Virus record (IMG/VR): IMGVR_UViG_3300035204_000928
Span: 1 to 38,053 of that record
Direction: 5' to 3' (one strand)
Source of the DNA: a virus
DNA: 38,053 bases
Shown piece by piece: positions 28,648 through 37,433 of this stretch; within the stretch, counting starts at the first letter, position 1; each line of letters opens with the position of its first letter. The notes below the pieces were generated by a model, which was not told the origin of the DNA, ran no database searches, and worked only from the letters and a program-made list of their open reading frames with translations. The position numbers and the translations under genes are program-made.

Positions 28648-31017
28648 ATGAGCTTACAATCAGAAGTTGAATCATTAATAGGGGTAGTCCCTTCTACATC
28701 AGAGTTAGAGAAGGCATTAGTTGCAGGGGCATTAGATACTGTACGACGTGTATCTTTATCATCTCCTGATGACTTATGGCTTTTCACTACTACTTCTACT
28801 GTTCCGATTAGTGGATTAGATGTAGAGAGTGGTAAGATACAAGATGTTAGTTATGGTTCAAAACCATGTAAACTTCTTCCTTTGGATAAAAGGTTTCAAG
28901 CAGCTGACTCTGACAGTATATGGTTTGCTACGGGAGAATACCCTGTCTATTATTTACTTGACGGAAAAATACATGTATTGCCAAGTGTTGGTATTGATGA
29001 CGAATTTGACATTGATAGTAGTTATACTACAGGTGTAAGTAATGGTATAGTTTCTGCTGATGATGGAAATAGTACATTAATAAATCTTGACACAACTAGT
29101 GGGGCTAATGGAGATGGAATCCATGACCTTAATGTTGGAGATTTTGTAAAGATATTTCAGTCCGAGGTAGGGGCTAATACATATTATGAAGGTATATTTA
29201 TGGTTATACAAGATGCTCAAACTTCATTTACCATACCTAGAGTATATCAAGAAGTTGTTGAGGGCGATTTTGGCAACTATATAATAACTAAAGTATCAGC
29301 ATCTGCTACATACCTTGCCACACCGGTTATAAATGGTGAAGATATAGATAATTTCCCCGAGACTTATTATAGATTTCCTGTTATGTATGCTGCGATGTCT
29401 GTGGCAATGACTAAAATGGCTGATATTCAAGCAGGAATACCGCAACTAGAATTGCCTGAATTTATTGTTCCACCTATAATAGAGTCTCCTGTAGAAGAAT
29501 TACCAACATACACTCCTCCTAGTGGGCTAATATTGCCACCACCCCCTGAAAGTGTTACTATAGATTATTCAGGGGTAGGCAACGCACCTGAGTATAATGC
29601 TGTTGCTGATGCGGTTTTACCTGAATTATCTTTTGATATTTCTACTATTGACATTGATGAATTAGTTGTTTCACCACCTCCACCTTCTCCTGTCGCAGAG
29701 GATGGCAGTGATGGTATGATTGATTTTGATACAATGGTACGGTCTAAAATTCCAACATATACTAAACCTGTATTTAATGCACCTGAGTTTCCAAATATAC
29801 CACAACTAGAATTACCTTCATTACCTGCACCACCTGCTTATGATAATCTAACAGATGTCAACCTTACTGTTGCATCAACAGCAGGAGAGCAGCCTGAGGT
29901 TGTGTTGCCTGTATTATCAGCACCTGATTATGCAGCTATAGATGATTGGATTAATGTTGAAGAAGATACTGAATTAGCAGGAGCATTTTTACAAAAAGCA
30001 CAACTAATGATAAGTGAATATCAGGCTAAACTATCTGCAGAACAAGTTTCTTTTAATAGAGATATGGAAGTTTATAAATCTAAAATACAAGAAGAGCTAC
30101 AAGAGGTTCAGCAAAAATTAAGCAAAGAAAACCAACAAATACAAGCAGACATGTCGGTATACAATGCAAAGGTTCAGGCTTATCAAATAGATGTAAACTC
30201 AAAAGTAACTATATGGAGTAAAAACCATATTGAACTTGCGTATGCTAAATGGATAAGTGAGTATGAGAAGAAAATAGCTCAATATCAGGCTGATATGGGT
30301 AATGAAACAAACTCTTTTAATGCAGCAGTACAAGAATATCAAGCAGAGATAGCTAAGGTAACAGGGGAGGCATCTAATACTTTAACAGCAGACCAAAATC
30401 GTTTTGCTAGAAAACTACAAAAACACCAAACAGAAGTAGAGACATGGAAAAACGTGGTTAATAATGAAGTTCTTAATTGGCAAACAACCGTAGCACAACC
30501 CGTTATGACTAAGTTTGCACAAATAAGAGGTGAGAATATAGCTGAATGGACTACTAAAACCTCATCTGAAATACAACATTGGGGTAACAGGTTAACATCA
30601 GAACAACAAGCATATAATGCAGAATTGCAAAAATGGCAAGCATTAATAGCTAAAGAAACAACAACTTATTCAGCTGAAACAGGGCTAGATTTATCGCATT
30701 ATCAGGCAAAAGTTCAAGCTGCAATCCAAGAGTTTCAATCAAACTCTAACTTTGCAATGGAACAGCATAAAGTACAACTAGAGAAATATCAAGCAGAATT
30801 TAATAGAACATCTGCAATAAACAATGAGAGAAATGCACTTTATCAAGCCGATTTAGGGAATTATAATGCAAAAGTACAAGCCAATATTGGTGAGTTTAAC
30901 GCTATTGTACAAGCCGATGGGCTAGAGTATAAATGGTTATCAGATAAATATATGTTATTAAAAACACAATACAATGAGGGGTTTTTAACGCCACCTCAAA
31001 AAGAAGGGACTAGATAA
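28648..31017 (+). CDS. Large virion protein with connector-like head and long coiled coil
   Basis: 789 residues. Residues 1 to about 265 look like a head-tail connector/adaptor domain (MSLQSEVESLIGVVPSTSEL ... ETYYRFPVMYAAMSVAMTKM). A proline-rich linker follows (about 270-400, many PPP and LPxLP motifs). The rest, from about 445, is a continuous coiled coil with repeated YQA motifs (SEYQAKLS, QYQADMGN, HYQAKVQA, KYQAEFNR). AGGAG precedes the ATG. A stalk, or tail/neck fiber, is likely. No enzyme motif seen. Confidence 0.65.
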   Translation: MSLQSEVESLIGVVPSTSELEKALVAGALDTVRRVSLSSPDDLWLFTTTSTVPISGLDVESGKIQDVSYGSKPCKLLPLDKRFQAADSDSIWFATGEYPVYYLLDGKIHVLPSVGIDDEFDIDSSYTTGVSNGIVSADDGNSTLINLDTTSGANGDGIHDLNVGDFVKIFQSEVGANTYYEGIFMVIQDAQTSFTIPRVYQEVVEGDFGNYIITKVSASATYLATPVINGEDIDNFPETYYRFPVMYAAMSVAMTKMADIQAGIPQLELPEFIVPPIIESPVEELPTYTPPSGLILPPPPESVTIDYSGVGNAPEYNAVADAVLPELSFDISTIDIDELVVSPPPPSPVAEDGSDGMIDFDTMVRSKIPTYTKPVFNAPEFPNIPQLELPSLPAPPAYDNLTDVNLTVASTAGEQPEVVLPVLSAPDYAAIDDWINVEEDTELAGAFLQKAQLMISEYQAKLSAEQVSFNRDMEVYKSKIQEELQEVQQKLSKENQQIQADMSVYNAKVQAYQIDVNSKVTIWSKNHIELAYAKWISEYEKKIAQYQADMGNETNSFNAAVQEYQAEIAKVTGEASNTLTADQNRFARKLQKHQTEVETWKNVVNNEVLNWQTTVAQPVMTKFAQIRGENIAEWTTKTSSEIQHWGNRLTSEQQAYNAELQKWQALIAKETTTYSAETGLDLSHYQAKVQAAIQEFQSNSNFAMEQHKVQLEKYQAEFNRTSAINNERNALYQADLGNYNAKVQANIGEFNAIVQADGLEYKWLSDKYMLLKTQYNEGFLTPPQKEGTR

Positions 31018-31505
31018 TGGGAACACGAATAGATTGGGGGGTATCAATAACCCCTGTAGTAGAAATAGTTGCAAGCGGTGAGGCTTTGGGAGCAGAAACA
31101 TTATCTTCTGATATAAAAGGAAGTTTAGGTGGAGGAAACTCAAAAGGGGCATGGACTGGTAGTAATATAGTAGATTGGAGTGATAGAGTACATACCCACA
31201 TGTCAACAGCAGACGGAGGGTCAGAAAACGGTGAAATAGCCTATACAGATGCTGATGGGGTGTTTGTTAAAAATTCCGGACATGATTATGATGCTACAGT
31301 AACAGTCGGTAGTAATATTAATCGGGGGCTTACCACTGCAGCGGAAGAAGCAGGCGATGAAGTAACAGTTACAATAGGAGGTGTTGTAATAGCATCTTTA
31401 AAAGGTGGTGAGGCTATATTCCTGCCGAATCCGGATAACTCTACAATAACTCTTGGTAGTACAGGAAGTACCCCAATAGCAGTGCAATACGCTGTACTTA
31501 ATTAG
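31017..31505 (+). CDS. Small virion structural protein, 162 aa
   Basis: Glycine- and threonine-rich beta-type protein (GSNINRGLTTAAEEAGDEVT, VTIGGVVIASLKGGEAIF then NPDNSTITLGSTGS). The start overlaps the end of the coiled-coil gene by one base. The C-terminal part is like decoration-type small jelly rolls. Exact role unknown. Confidence 0.55.
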   Translation: MGTRIDWGVSITPVVEIVASGEALGAETLSSDIKGSLGGGNSKGAWTGSNIVDWSDRVHTHMSTADGGSENGEIAYTDADGVFVKNSGHDYDATVTVGSNINRGLTTAAEEAGDEVTVTIGGVVIASLKGGEAIFLPNPDNSTITLGSTGSTPIAVQYAVLN

Positions 31506-31513
31506 GAGTAGAG

Positions 31514-31777
31514 ATGACAGTTAAAGAATTAATGGAATTAACCGGAGAGACAAGATTTAACTATGTTAAGGTATTAATTAATGATGCACTTAATGAGATT
31601 CAGTTAATAACAAACGAGAATGTCACACAATATACTACAACACTAGAAGAAGGTGTTTCTAAATACAGTCTTCCTTCTAATTTAGTACAAGTGAAGGACA
31701 TTAAAATAAAGGACACTGAAACAGGGTATTACAATCCAATACCTAGAATACATATTAAAGAATATAAGGAAAAATAA
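31514..31777 (+). CDS. Head-tail connector-like protein, 87 aa
   Basis: MTVKELMELTGETRFNYVKV, then NDALNEIQLI and VSKYSLPSNLVQVKDIKIKD with NPIPRIHIKEY. The 'y-LPsdlvqvkdI' strand after an opening helix is the usual pattern of phage adaptor proteins. It is short for the family, so a partial domain. GGAG precedes the ATG. Confidence 0.55.
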   Translation: MTVKELMELTGETRFNYVKVLINDALNEIQLITNENVTQYTTTLEEGVSKYSLPSNLVQVKDIKIKDTETGYYNPIPRIHIKEYKEK

Positions 31778-31778
31778 A

Positions 31779-32252
31779 ATGGCATATAAAAGAAAAAAAG
31801 TATCAGAAAGTGACATAATCGCACAAAATAAAATCATAGAGAGAAAGAAAAACTATGCAAAGCGGCAAGCATCTCGAAAAGATTTAATGAAAATGAACGA
31901 CAAGGATTTAGTTTACGCAAAAACTAAAGGTGATGCTGTAGCACGAGATATAAGAGAAGTTGCTATGGGTGGTAAGGATGCTGATGTTACTGATATAGTT
32001 AAGGGCTTATCTGATGAGCGTAAGGCTATAAAACAGGCAAATATCGATGACAAAGAAATCGCTAAACGACGAGAAAGATATATGGAAATGAAACGCAATA
32101 AGTCAAAAGGTTCTCTAAAAGACAAAAGTGGTAAAAAAGCTGCTGATAGGTATGGTGGTGAGAATGGTTATAAGGCAGGTGGAAAAGGTCACAATGGTTC
32201 TTTTAAATTCCGGACAGCATTTCAAAGAAAAGGCTATAAAGCAGGGGAATAA
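31779..32252 (+). CDS. Lysine-rich hypothetical protein, 157 aa
   Basis: MAYKRKKVSESDIIAQNKII, many K and R throughout, a helix (RKDLMKMNDKDLVYAKTKGD), and a glycine-rich basic tail (GGENGYKAGGKGHNGSFKFR). AAGGAA precedes the ATG. The charge suggests DNA contact inside the head or neck. No family recognised. Confidence 0.5.
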   Translation: MAYKRKKVSESDIIAQNKIIERKKNYAKRQASRKDLMKMNDKDLVYAKTKGDAVARDIREVAMGGKDADVTDIVKGLSDERKAIKQANIDDKEIAKRRERYMEMKRNKSKGSLKDKSGKKAADRYGGENGYKAGGKGHNGSFKFRTAFQRKGYKAGE

Positions 32253-32626
32253 TGACAGCTATTAGAGATAAATATGGATATTTTATACGTGGTAGAGAAT
32301 TAGTAGTTATAGAATGGGTGGACTCAGTTATTTCAAATGCTCCTCCTTATGTAGCCCCTTCTTCTACTATAAGTGATGGGTTAATGTTAGAGTATACAGC
32401 AATAGATGACCTTTCTGAAATATTAACTGAGAAGGATATTTTACCGGTGCATGATACTCTAGCATTAGCTGTTGTAGATTATGTAAAGGCTCAATTAGTA
32501 GAAGATATGCGTGATTATGCTAAGAAAGAATATTTTATGACTAGGTTTAAAAATAGAATAGCTAAATACACTAATGCTCGAGTTGGAGGTCTTAGAAGAG
32601 TCCTTGGTGATTCACACATGAGGTAA
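32252..32626 (+). CDS. Head-tail joining / tail component, 124 aa
   Basis: LMLEYTAIDDLSEILTEKDI, LPVHDTLALAVVDYVKAQLV and a basic end (FMTRFKNRIAKYTNARVGGL). The order 'lp--h-~ali~Yv~~~l~ed ... rf~~ria~~~n~r~gg~r~v' is found in small connector genes beside fiber genes of environmental phages. Starts one base inside the previous stop. Function by context. Confidence 0.55.
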   Translation: MTAIRDKYGYFIRGRELVVIEWVDSVISNAPPYVAPSSTISDGLMLEYTAIDDLSEILTEKDILPVHDTLALAVVDYVKAQLVEDMRDYAKKEYFMTRFKNRIAKYTNARVGGLRRVLGDSHMR

Positions 32627-32630
32627 TCAA

Positions 32631-35174
32631 ATGTCGGTTTGGAAGAATAAGAATGAGGATGGCTCAACCGTATGGGAATCACGAGATGAAACCCAAATAG
32701 GGCAGACCGGTGATTATACTAGTGCTGCAAAAGCAGTAACTTCTATTCTAGGTACAAAATATCATCTATTTGACGATAAAGAATTTATCTTTGGAAAGGA
32801 TGAGGATTATACATTACAGTATAATTCATCTGAAAATAAGTTTATAATAAACTCTAATCACTCAGAGGTATTTTCTATAGACAGCAGTGGTCTAGTTTCA
32901 ATTACAGCACTAGATACTGGAGTTGTATATCTAAATCAAGAATTATCTATATCTACAGGGTTTATAACCTTTAAAGAAGATGGTGATGATTTTGTTTTTC
33001 AACCAACTGCAAATGGTGCTGTTTATGGGAATAATACAAGTAGTAGTAATAATTCTGTTTTATTTATTAAAAATCAAGCAGGAGCAGGCAGTGGGGATTC
33101 TATTTTAAATCTAGGAATACTCAATGAAAATAGTCAAGCATACATAGCATTTCAAGACTATACTAATCCATCAGCTAGTTCATATAGCTTAGGTTTAACG
33201 GATAAAGAGTTTATACTAAGTACAACTTTTCTAGGAGTTGATGGTATTTATGGAAGTCCTATTATTACTGTTGATGATAATCATGAAATAAATCTACATA
33301 ATAATGTTATTATAGATAGTAACCTAATGCTTGGTAATGATAATATTGAAGATATATTAGATGATAAAGTCAATAGTTCACAAGTATTAACAGATGTACC
33401 TTTGAATGCTGTATTTACAGATACTACATATTCTGTAGGTGATGGTGGTTTAACTCAGAAGAATTTTACAACTGCATTAGAAACTAAATTAGATGGTATT
33501 GAGGCTCTTGCAGACGTTACAGATACTACAAATGTTGTAGCAGCTTTAACAGCAGGTACTAACGTAACTATCGCAGGTGACGGAACTATCAGTTCTACTG
33601 ACACTAATACTACATATTCGGTAGGTGACGGTGGACTAACACAAAATAACTTTACTGATACATTAAAGGGTAAACTAGACAATATTGCTGAAAACGCTAA
33701 CAATTATACCCATCCTGCTAATCATGCACCTAGTATTATCACTCAAGATAGTAGTAATAGATTTGTTACTGATACTGAGAAGGCTACATGGAATGCAAAG
33801 CAAGATGCATTATCTAATGTCAGTGATGGTACAGGAGGAGAGATATTATTATCGTCTAATCTAAAAGTTAATGGTAGCACCATCACATCAGTCAGTGATG
33901 ATAGTGATATATATATTAACCCTAATGGAAGTGGTGATATTATATTAAAAACTGACTCCGCTACAAAAATAATTACAACCGATTTCATGGATGTGATGGA
34001 TGTCAATGAAGTATATACCCTCCTTAGAATAGAGTCTGCAGATGGTGGTCATGGATTGAAAATAGGTAATAGTACAGGTACTACCGCCTTAACAACCATT
34101 GCGAGCAACCCCTTAGCTATACAGGCTGCGGGTAATCCACTTACTCTTGATGGGGGAGCAGGATTAATTTTAGGACAATATATTGACACTTCAAGTTTAG
34201 CAGTAAAATTCGACACTGACGGGATGAGTTCCGATAGTGATTATTATCTTGCCTCAGTTAAAAATATAAAATCTTATGTAGATGGTGCAATAGGTGACTA
34301 TCTTCCTTTATCTGGTGGCACTATGACAGGTTCAATAGCTATAGGAGGATATAATTTAACAGAAGTAGGTCAAGTACACTCTTCTTCTATGGAAGTTTTT
34401 AGAGTAGCAGGGAATGCTATTACTTTCTCAGGAGATGTGAATGTTAACTCTACTATAAAAAGTTCTGTTGATTTAACATTACAACCTTCACGTGAATCTA
34501 GTGGGACTGTATCACTTGCGTTGCAACCTCAAAATGGTGGTACAGGTGATACTGAAATAGCTTTAAGTTCTGATAAAGTTACAGGGTCAGCAGTTAAGAC
34601 TGACCTTTCAGCAGACTCTGATAATTATCTAGTTACTCAACAAGCAGTCAAAACTTATGTAGATGATAATGCAGTATCTAAGATTACTATGAGTCATAGG
34701 GCTCGATATAACTGTCTTAATACGAATTATTATTATGTCAATGGACAGGGGAGTGGGTCAACTTTTGGAACTTCAACAAATGTAAACTCTGTAGATGCAA
34801 ATAATCGGGCTAGTATAGACTACTGGAGAAGCTTTAGGCTTGGAGGATATATAATTCCTATGACAGGAAAGATAGAATCTTTATGTATGATGGCAGAAAC
34901 TAGTAGTGCAAATGGAGATTGTGAGTTTGATATGTGGACTGCATCGGGCTTGGATGATGGTGATACAGGTAGTAGCACTGTTAACCTTACATGGGTAAAG
35001 GAGGCGGGTTTTTCTATGACCTATGCAGCAAATCGCCACGAAAAATACATTGCAACAGGACTAGATATTACAGTTAATGAAGGTGACTATGTTATGTTTA
35101 CAGCAAGAAGAACTAGTAGTAATGATGGTTCTTACTATTATTTAACTGCAAATATATTAATAGAGGAGTCTTAA
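32631..35174 (+). CDS. Tail fiber / receptor-binding protein
   Basis: 847 residues. N-terminal part beta-rich, then two tandem units starting TTYSVGDGGLTQ-NF at about residues 263 and 326, each with a KLDGIEALADVT- or KLDNIAENAN-type motif of phage trimeric fibers. A repetitive shaft follows (SGGTMTGSIAIGGYNLTEVG). The C-terminal about 150 residues form a separate domain (FRLGGYIIPMTGKIESLCMM ... LDITVNEGDYVMFTARR), likely the receptor-binding jelly roll. AGG-type site is weak before the ATG. Confidence 0.8.
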   Translation: MSVWKNKNEDGSTVWESRDETQIGQTGDYTSAAKAVTSILGTKYHLFDDKEFIFGKDEDYTLQYNSSENKFIINSNHSEVFSIDSSGLVSITALDTGVVYLNQELSISTGFITFKEDGDDFVFQPTANGAVYGNNTSSSNNSVLFIKNQAGAGSGDSILNLGILNENSQAYIAFQDYTNPSASSYSLGLTDKEFILSTTFLGVDGIYGSPIITVDDNHEINLHNNVIIDSNLMLGNDNIEDILDDKVNSSQVLTDVPLNAVFTDTTYSVGDGGLTQKNFTTALETKLDGIEALADVTDTTNVVAALTAGTNVTIAGDGTISSTDTNTTYSVGDGGLTQNNFTDTLKGKLDNIAENANNYTHPANHAPSIITQDSSNRFVTDTEKATWNAKQDALSNVSDGTGGEILLSSNLKVNGSTITSVSDDSDIYINPNGSGDIILKTDSATKIITTDFMDVMDVNEVYTLLRIESADGGHGLKIGNSTGTTALTTIASNPLAIQAAGNPLTLDGGAGLILGQYIDTSSLAVKFDTDGMSSDSDYYLASVKNIKSYVDGAIGDYLPLSGGTMTGSIAIGGYNLTEVGQVHSSSMEVFRVAGNAITFSGDVNVNSTIKSSVDLTLQPSRESSGTVSLALQPQNGGTGDTEIALSSDKVTGSAVKTDLSADSDNYLVTQQAVKTYVDDNAVSKITMSHRARYNCLNTNYYYVNGQGSGSTFGTSTNVNSVDANNRASIDYWRSFRLGGYIIPMTGKIESLCMMAETSSANGDCEFDMWTASGLDDGDTGSSTVNLTWVKEAGFSMTYAANRHEKYIATGLDITVNEGDYVMFTARRTSSNDGSYYYLTANILIEES

Positions 35175-35175
35175 T

Positions 35176-35412
35176 ATGACATCTATAGATACAGAGGTAC
35201 TAGACTTTGAAAGAACATCTTTTTCAAGCGACGAGCTTAATAGGATGGCTAATGGAGAAGAAGGGATTACTGTCGTTTTGGAAAACGAATCTCTTGCAAT
35301 ACAGGAATTATATAAGGTTGTCTGTGAACTCACTGAAAAAATTAATATTATATATGGAGCAGTAGTGACTGATTTAAGACTACAAGACCCGTATAAAGAT
35401 ACTAGAAGGTAG
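35176..35412 (+). CDS. Hypothetical protein after fiber, 78 aa
   Basis: MTSIDTEVLDFERTSFSSDE, then LESLAIQELYKVVCELTEKI-type helices ending in DPYKDTRR. GAGGAG precedes the ATG, which follows the fiber stop directly. A fiber chaperone or trimerisation factor is possible from position only. Confidence 0.5.
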   Translation: MTSIDTEVLDFERTSFSSDELNRMANGEEGITVVLENESLAIQELYKVVCELTEKINIIYGAVVTDLRLQDPYKDTRR

Positions 35413-35420
35413 TAGGACTA

Positions 35421-35867
35421 ATGAAAAGAGAAATAAAAACAATTATTAAAGACGTTTTACAACATATTGGAATGGACTCTGAAGATGCTAGGGCTTTAGT
35501 GTTTAGAACAGGCATGGCAGAGACAGGATATAGAGCATTAAAGGGTTATGGTGGAAACCCTGCTTTGGGATTTTTTCAATGTGAACCTGATACTATTGTG
35601 GACATAATAGACAACTATGTTCTATATAGACCGGAATTAAAAATTAAACTCTATGCATTAGGATTAGACGAGACCAATATTGATGTTCGTTTTATGTCTA
35701 ATATTGCATTGCAAGTAGCATTTTGTAGAATTAAATATAGGCGAGATAAAGAAAAGATACCTTCGGCAGAAGATATTATAGCTCAAGCTAAATATTGGAA
35801 GAGGGTATATAATACTGAATTAGGAAAAGGTACAATAGGGCATTTTATGAATGCTAATAAGGAATAA
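35421..35867 (+). CDS. Lysozyme-like peptidoglycan hydrolase
   Basis: 148 residues. GMAETGYRALKGYGGNPALG then FFQCEP (31-56) holds a glutamate (E34) and a GFFQ(C/M)EP block in the arrangement of lysozyme/transglycosylase-like phage proteins ('T-mvEsgy--lkq-ggg-PALGffQ-EP-T--di'). It lies before a holin-like gene, so endolysin is a fair inference; a virion-borne cell-wall enzyme is the alternative. No signal peptide. Confidence 0.6.
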   Translation: MKREIKTIIKDVLQHIGMDSEDARALVFRTGMAETGYRALKGYGGNPALGFFQCEPDTIVDIIDNYVLYRPELKIKLYALGLDETNIDVRFMSNIALQVAFCRIKYRRDKEKIPSAEDIIAQAKYWKRVYNTELGKGTIGHFMNANKE

Positions 35868-35874
35868 TGTGAAG

Positions 35875-36084
35875 ATGAGAAATGTAATAGATTCGCTTAG
35901 TCAGCATCCCCAAATAGGGGTAGGAGGGAGTTTTGGGGGCTTCTTTGGGTCAGTATTTATGACCACACCCATATTTCAATTTTTGTCCGCTTTTTTTGGG
36001 GCATTAATTGGATTAATTACTTTAATAGGAATAATAAAAAGGTTATATGCAGACACCGACAAGAAGAGCAGTAGTAACTCCTGA
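35875..36084 (+). CDS. Holin-like membrane protein, 69 aa
   Basis: Two hydrophobic segments (about FGGFFGSVFMTTPIFQFLSA and FFGALIGLITLIGIIKRLYA) separated by a short turn, with a charged serine-rich end (DTDKKSSSNS). The ATG at 35875 is preferred; an in-frame ATG at 35851 has no ribosome site. It follows the lysozyme-like gene by 7 bases. Class II holin is likely; pore formation is inference. Confidence 0.6.
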   Translation: MRNVIDSLSQHPQIGVGGSFGGFFGSVFMTTPIFQFLSAFFGALIGLITLIGIIKRLYADTDKKSSSNS

Positions 36085-36820
36085 TAAACACTTTCCTATT
36101 GCAGATATCCCTGCAATAAAGTGTGTTGTAAAAGCGATAGAAATAGTTAAGCCGACAATCTATGTGGATTTAGGAGATGTTGGAGAGTGGGAATCATTTT
36201 CACATTGGAAGTGGAAAAGAAGAAAAAAACCAAGTATTGAGTATTTAATACCTGATATGGACATGGATGTGATAGATGTTAATGATGGTATGGATATAAT
36301 AGATGAGGCATTAGATAAGGTTGGATGTACGGAGAAGCATTTTTGTGAAGGGAATCACGAGGATTGGTTGACCCAATTTACAGAAGAGCACCCGTATATA
36401 ACAAAATATGAGGTTAAAAATGCACTTAGACTACAAGAAAGAGGTTATAAATATTACCCAATGGGAAAGCATCTTAAGATTGGTAAACTGTATTTTTACC
36501 ATGGACACCAATATGGTGGTATGTATCATACAGCTAATCATCTTCGTAAGTTGGGTAGTAATATAATGTATGGACATCACCACGATTTGCAGCACATGAC
36601 TGCTACCCACATGGATGGGGCTAAAGGGGCATGGAGCATTGGCTGTTTAAAAGATATGTCTGAAGAGTCAAATCGTTGGCTATCTAATAGAAAAACAAAT
36701 TGGGCACATGCCTTTGCTATTATAGATTATTATGAGGATGGATTATTTACCACAGATGTGGTTCAGATTATTAACGGGAAATGCTCAGTAATGGGCGAAT
36801 TTATAGATGGGAATAATTGA
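36047..36820 (+). CDS. Calcineurin-like metallophosphoesterase
   Basis: 257 residues with the family motifs in order: DKH (13-15), LGDVGE (42-47), GNHED (102-106), HGH (152-154) and GHHH (176-179), which bind two metals. Such phosphoesterases cut phosphodiesters or remove phosphates; a phage substrate is not known. The gene overlaps the end of the holin-like gene by 38 bases, in another frame. All motif residues are present, so activity is likely. Confidence 0.8.
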   Translation: MQTPTRRAVVTPDKHFPIADIPAIKCVVKAIEIVKPTIYVDLGDVGEWESFSHWKWKRRKKPSIEYLIPDMDMDVIDVNDGMDIIDEALDKVGCTEKHFCEGNHEDWLTQFTEEHPYITKYEVKNALRLQERGYKYYPMGKHLKIGKLYFYHGHQYGGMYHTANHLRKLGSNIMYGHHHDLQHMTATHMDGAKGAWSIGCLKDMSEESNRWLSNRKTNWAHAFAIIDYYEDGLFTTDVVQIINGKCSVMGEFIDGNN

Positions 36821-37014
36821 TGATTCAAGGTAAATTAATAGGCTTGCTTTTACGCAAATTACTACCTTATGTATTAGATGAAGTAGTAGGGATAATAAAA
36901 CCATTGCAAAAATATGTATTTCAGCCAAACGAACTAGATAAAGAGGTGATGAAAATTAATAAACGATTAGACAGAATTGAAGAGGAACTAGATGAGTCAA
37001 GGCAACCAAACTAA
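36820..37014 (+). CDS. Hypothetical protein, 64 aa, amphipathic start and coiled coil
   Basis: MIQGKLIGLLLRKLLPYVLD, then EVVGIIKPLQKYV and a C-terminal coiled coil (DKEVMKINKRLDRIEEELDE). The ATG shares a base with the previous TGA (TGATG). The hydrophobic start could touch membrane. Role unknown, possibly lysis-related from position. Confidence 0.5.
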   Translation: MIQGKLIGLLLRKLLPYVLDEVVGIIKPLQKYVFQPNELDKEVMKINKRLDRIEEELDESRQPN

Positions 37015-37222
37015 CCCAACTGAGAACTTTGCAAGAAACCAAAGAGCTATTGAATCTCGAAAAGGGAAGCAAAAACACTCTTATGATTCACGTCTTGACA
37101 AATTAGAGGCACAAATGGTTAATTTGCAAAAACAAATCAATGATATAAACGCAAGAATCAAGACCTTTTATAAAGTAGCAAAAGATAAAAAAGGTAATAC
37201 GATAGTAGTAGTTAATAAATAA
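36992..37222 (+). CDS. Coiled-coil hypothetical protein, 76 aa
   Basis: Polar N-terminus (MSQGNQTNPTENFARNQRAI), then heptads DSRLDKLEAQMVNLQKQIND. The start lies 23 bases inside the preceding gene. Ends in a short basic strand (KGNTIVVVNK). Function unknown. Confidence 0.5.
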   Translation: MSQGNQTNPTENFARNQRAIESRKGKQKHSYDSRLDKLEAQMVNLQKQINDINARIKTFYKVAKDKKGNTIVVVNK

Positions 37223-37231
37223 GGAGCCAAA

Positions 37232-37429
37232 ATGAAGAAATTAATGAAATTTTTACAAGACTTTGCAATAAATTACGTGCTTAAATATTTAAAAGAAAAC
37301 AAAGAAGCAGTTATTGCCGGTGCTAATAAGAAGATTAATATGCCTATTCTCAATGAACAGCAAGAAGAAGAGCTTATGGAAGCAATCTACGAAGTAGTTT
37401 TAGATGTTGTAGAAGGTATTAAAGAGTAG
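37232..37429 (+). CDS. Hypothetical protein, 65 aa
   Basis: Helical MKKLMKFLQDFAINYVLKYL, then KENKEAVIAGANKKINMPIL and a second helix EEELMEAIYEVVLDVVEGI. AAGGAG precedes the ATG. Amphipathic rather than membrane-spanning. It immediately precedes the last, large gene. Function unknown. Confidence 0.5.
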   Translation: MKKLMKFLQDFAINYVLKYLKENKEAVIAGANKKINMPILNEQQEEELMEAIYEVVLDVVEGIKE

Positions 37430-37433
37430 TATT

